From the NCBI RefSeq assembly GCF_026126425.1, contig NZ_JAFMPW010000018.1:1-53986 (forward strand): DNA of 53,986 nt, written 5' to 3'. A program made the translations under genes and the position numbers. The stretch comes from Muriicola sp. Z0-33 (GTDB lineage Bacteria > Bacteroidota > Bacteroidia > Flavobacteriales > Flavobacteriaceae). This document shows, piece by piece, positions 53,618 to 53,986 of the stretch (position 1 is the first letter of the stretch; each line of letters begins with the position of its first letter). The notes beneath the pieces were generated by a model. It was not told where the DNA came from and did no database searches. It worked only from the letters and a program-made list of their open reading frames with translations.

Positions 53618-53654
53618 ATCCCCGAAAGTCGCCAAACTTGTTTGAGCGGCTACA

Positions 53655-53986
53655 GGGGATAAAAAAATTACATCCTGCGTTTAAAGATGAACTGCAAAAA
53701 AGAGCGAACTTTTAATTGATTCACGAAATTGGGATTTATCGCCATCGCACCGCCCGGCCCCTCACTATCAAAGGTCTGCCAGACCTTTGCTTTGCGTTCG
53801 GCCCTAATTGCAGTCGGGGATTGACTTTGGATCAGGAGTGTAGCGAGTAATCCAATGGGAGAGGGGGATAAAAAAATTACATCCTGCGTTTAAGGATGAA
53901 CTGCAAAAAAGAGCGAACTTTTAATTGATTCACGAAATTGGGATTTATCGCCATCGCACCGCCTGGCTCCTCACTATCAAAGGTCT
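53655..53986. repeat. Tandem repeat array 2, behind tRNA-Val(GAC)
   Basis: A 209-bp unit starts at 53655 and again at 53864, where the window cuts it after 123 bases. The overlapping parts differ at only three positions. Each unit begins GGGGATAAAAAAATTACATC and contains GCACCGCC-GG--CCTCACTATC followed by a hairpin (53769-53789 in copy 1) and GTTCGGCCC, the same core as array 1. A minus-strand open frame ends in a TAA at 53668-53670 but has no clear start. The array continues beyond the window. Confidence 0.88.

Overview
The window looks like chromosome of a marine-type member of the Bacteroidetes, most likely family Flavobacteriaceae. The grounds are TAnnTTTG-type promoter elements with weak Shine-Dalgarno sequences, many Sec lipoproteins, and gene families typical of that group (NhaD next to a Glu/Leu/Phe/Val dehydrogenase, DUF6090, DUF6326, Bacteroidetes-type MlaEFD). 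No replication origin, phage, insertion sequence, integrase or CRISPR array was seen.

Layout. 1-15.6 kb is core: the 3' end of a 5S rRNA gene and its terminator, a lipoprotein sulfatase, gltBD (glutamate synthase, minus strand), an acyl-CoA dehydrogenase, then a plus-strand run of glutamate/leucine-type dehydrogenase, nhaD, an ExbB/ExbD/TonB-like energy-transduction trio and folC, ending at tRNA-Val(TAC). 15.7-16.3 kb is a tandem repeat array directly behind that tRNA. 16.4-43.8 kb is an accessory region: 27 of 30 genes lie on the minus strand, mostly as single genes or short operons. They encode small membrane proteins, exported hydrolases and lipoproteins (two S41 peptidases, asparaginase, formamidase, a secreted phosphatidylserine-decarboxylase-like enzyme), DoxX, VOC, PhnA and several DUF families, a LytS/LytR two-component pair, a Crp-type and an AraC-type regulator. 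Imperfect palindromes with related sequence lie between several of these genes. 44-53.3 kb returns to core-like genes: a cupin, mlaEFD (lipid transport), a flavin reductase/M20 peptidase/P-loop protein operon, a GerW-DUF2953 pair, and an FMN-binding lipoprotein/GNAT-YoaP/Cys-protein operon. The window closes with tRNA-Val(GAC) followed by a second tandem repeat array.

How it fits together. gltBD and the dehydrogenase frame nitrogen assimilation and amino-acid turnover. NhaD and the ExbBD/TonB-like proteins manage sodium and proton gradients and energise the outer membrane. The accessory region reads as a collection of envelope-directed scavenging and stress functions.

Most interesting signal. 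Both tRNA-Val genes are followed by the same architecture: a terminator, then an inverted copy of the terminator's T-run tail, then a tandem array. The two arrays share a core made of conserved flanks around a hairpin whose stem sequence differs between copies while its complementarity is kept in three of four copies. This covariation suggests a selected structured element. I know of no description of it, but this could not be searched here.
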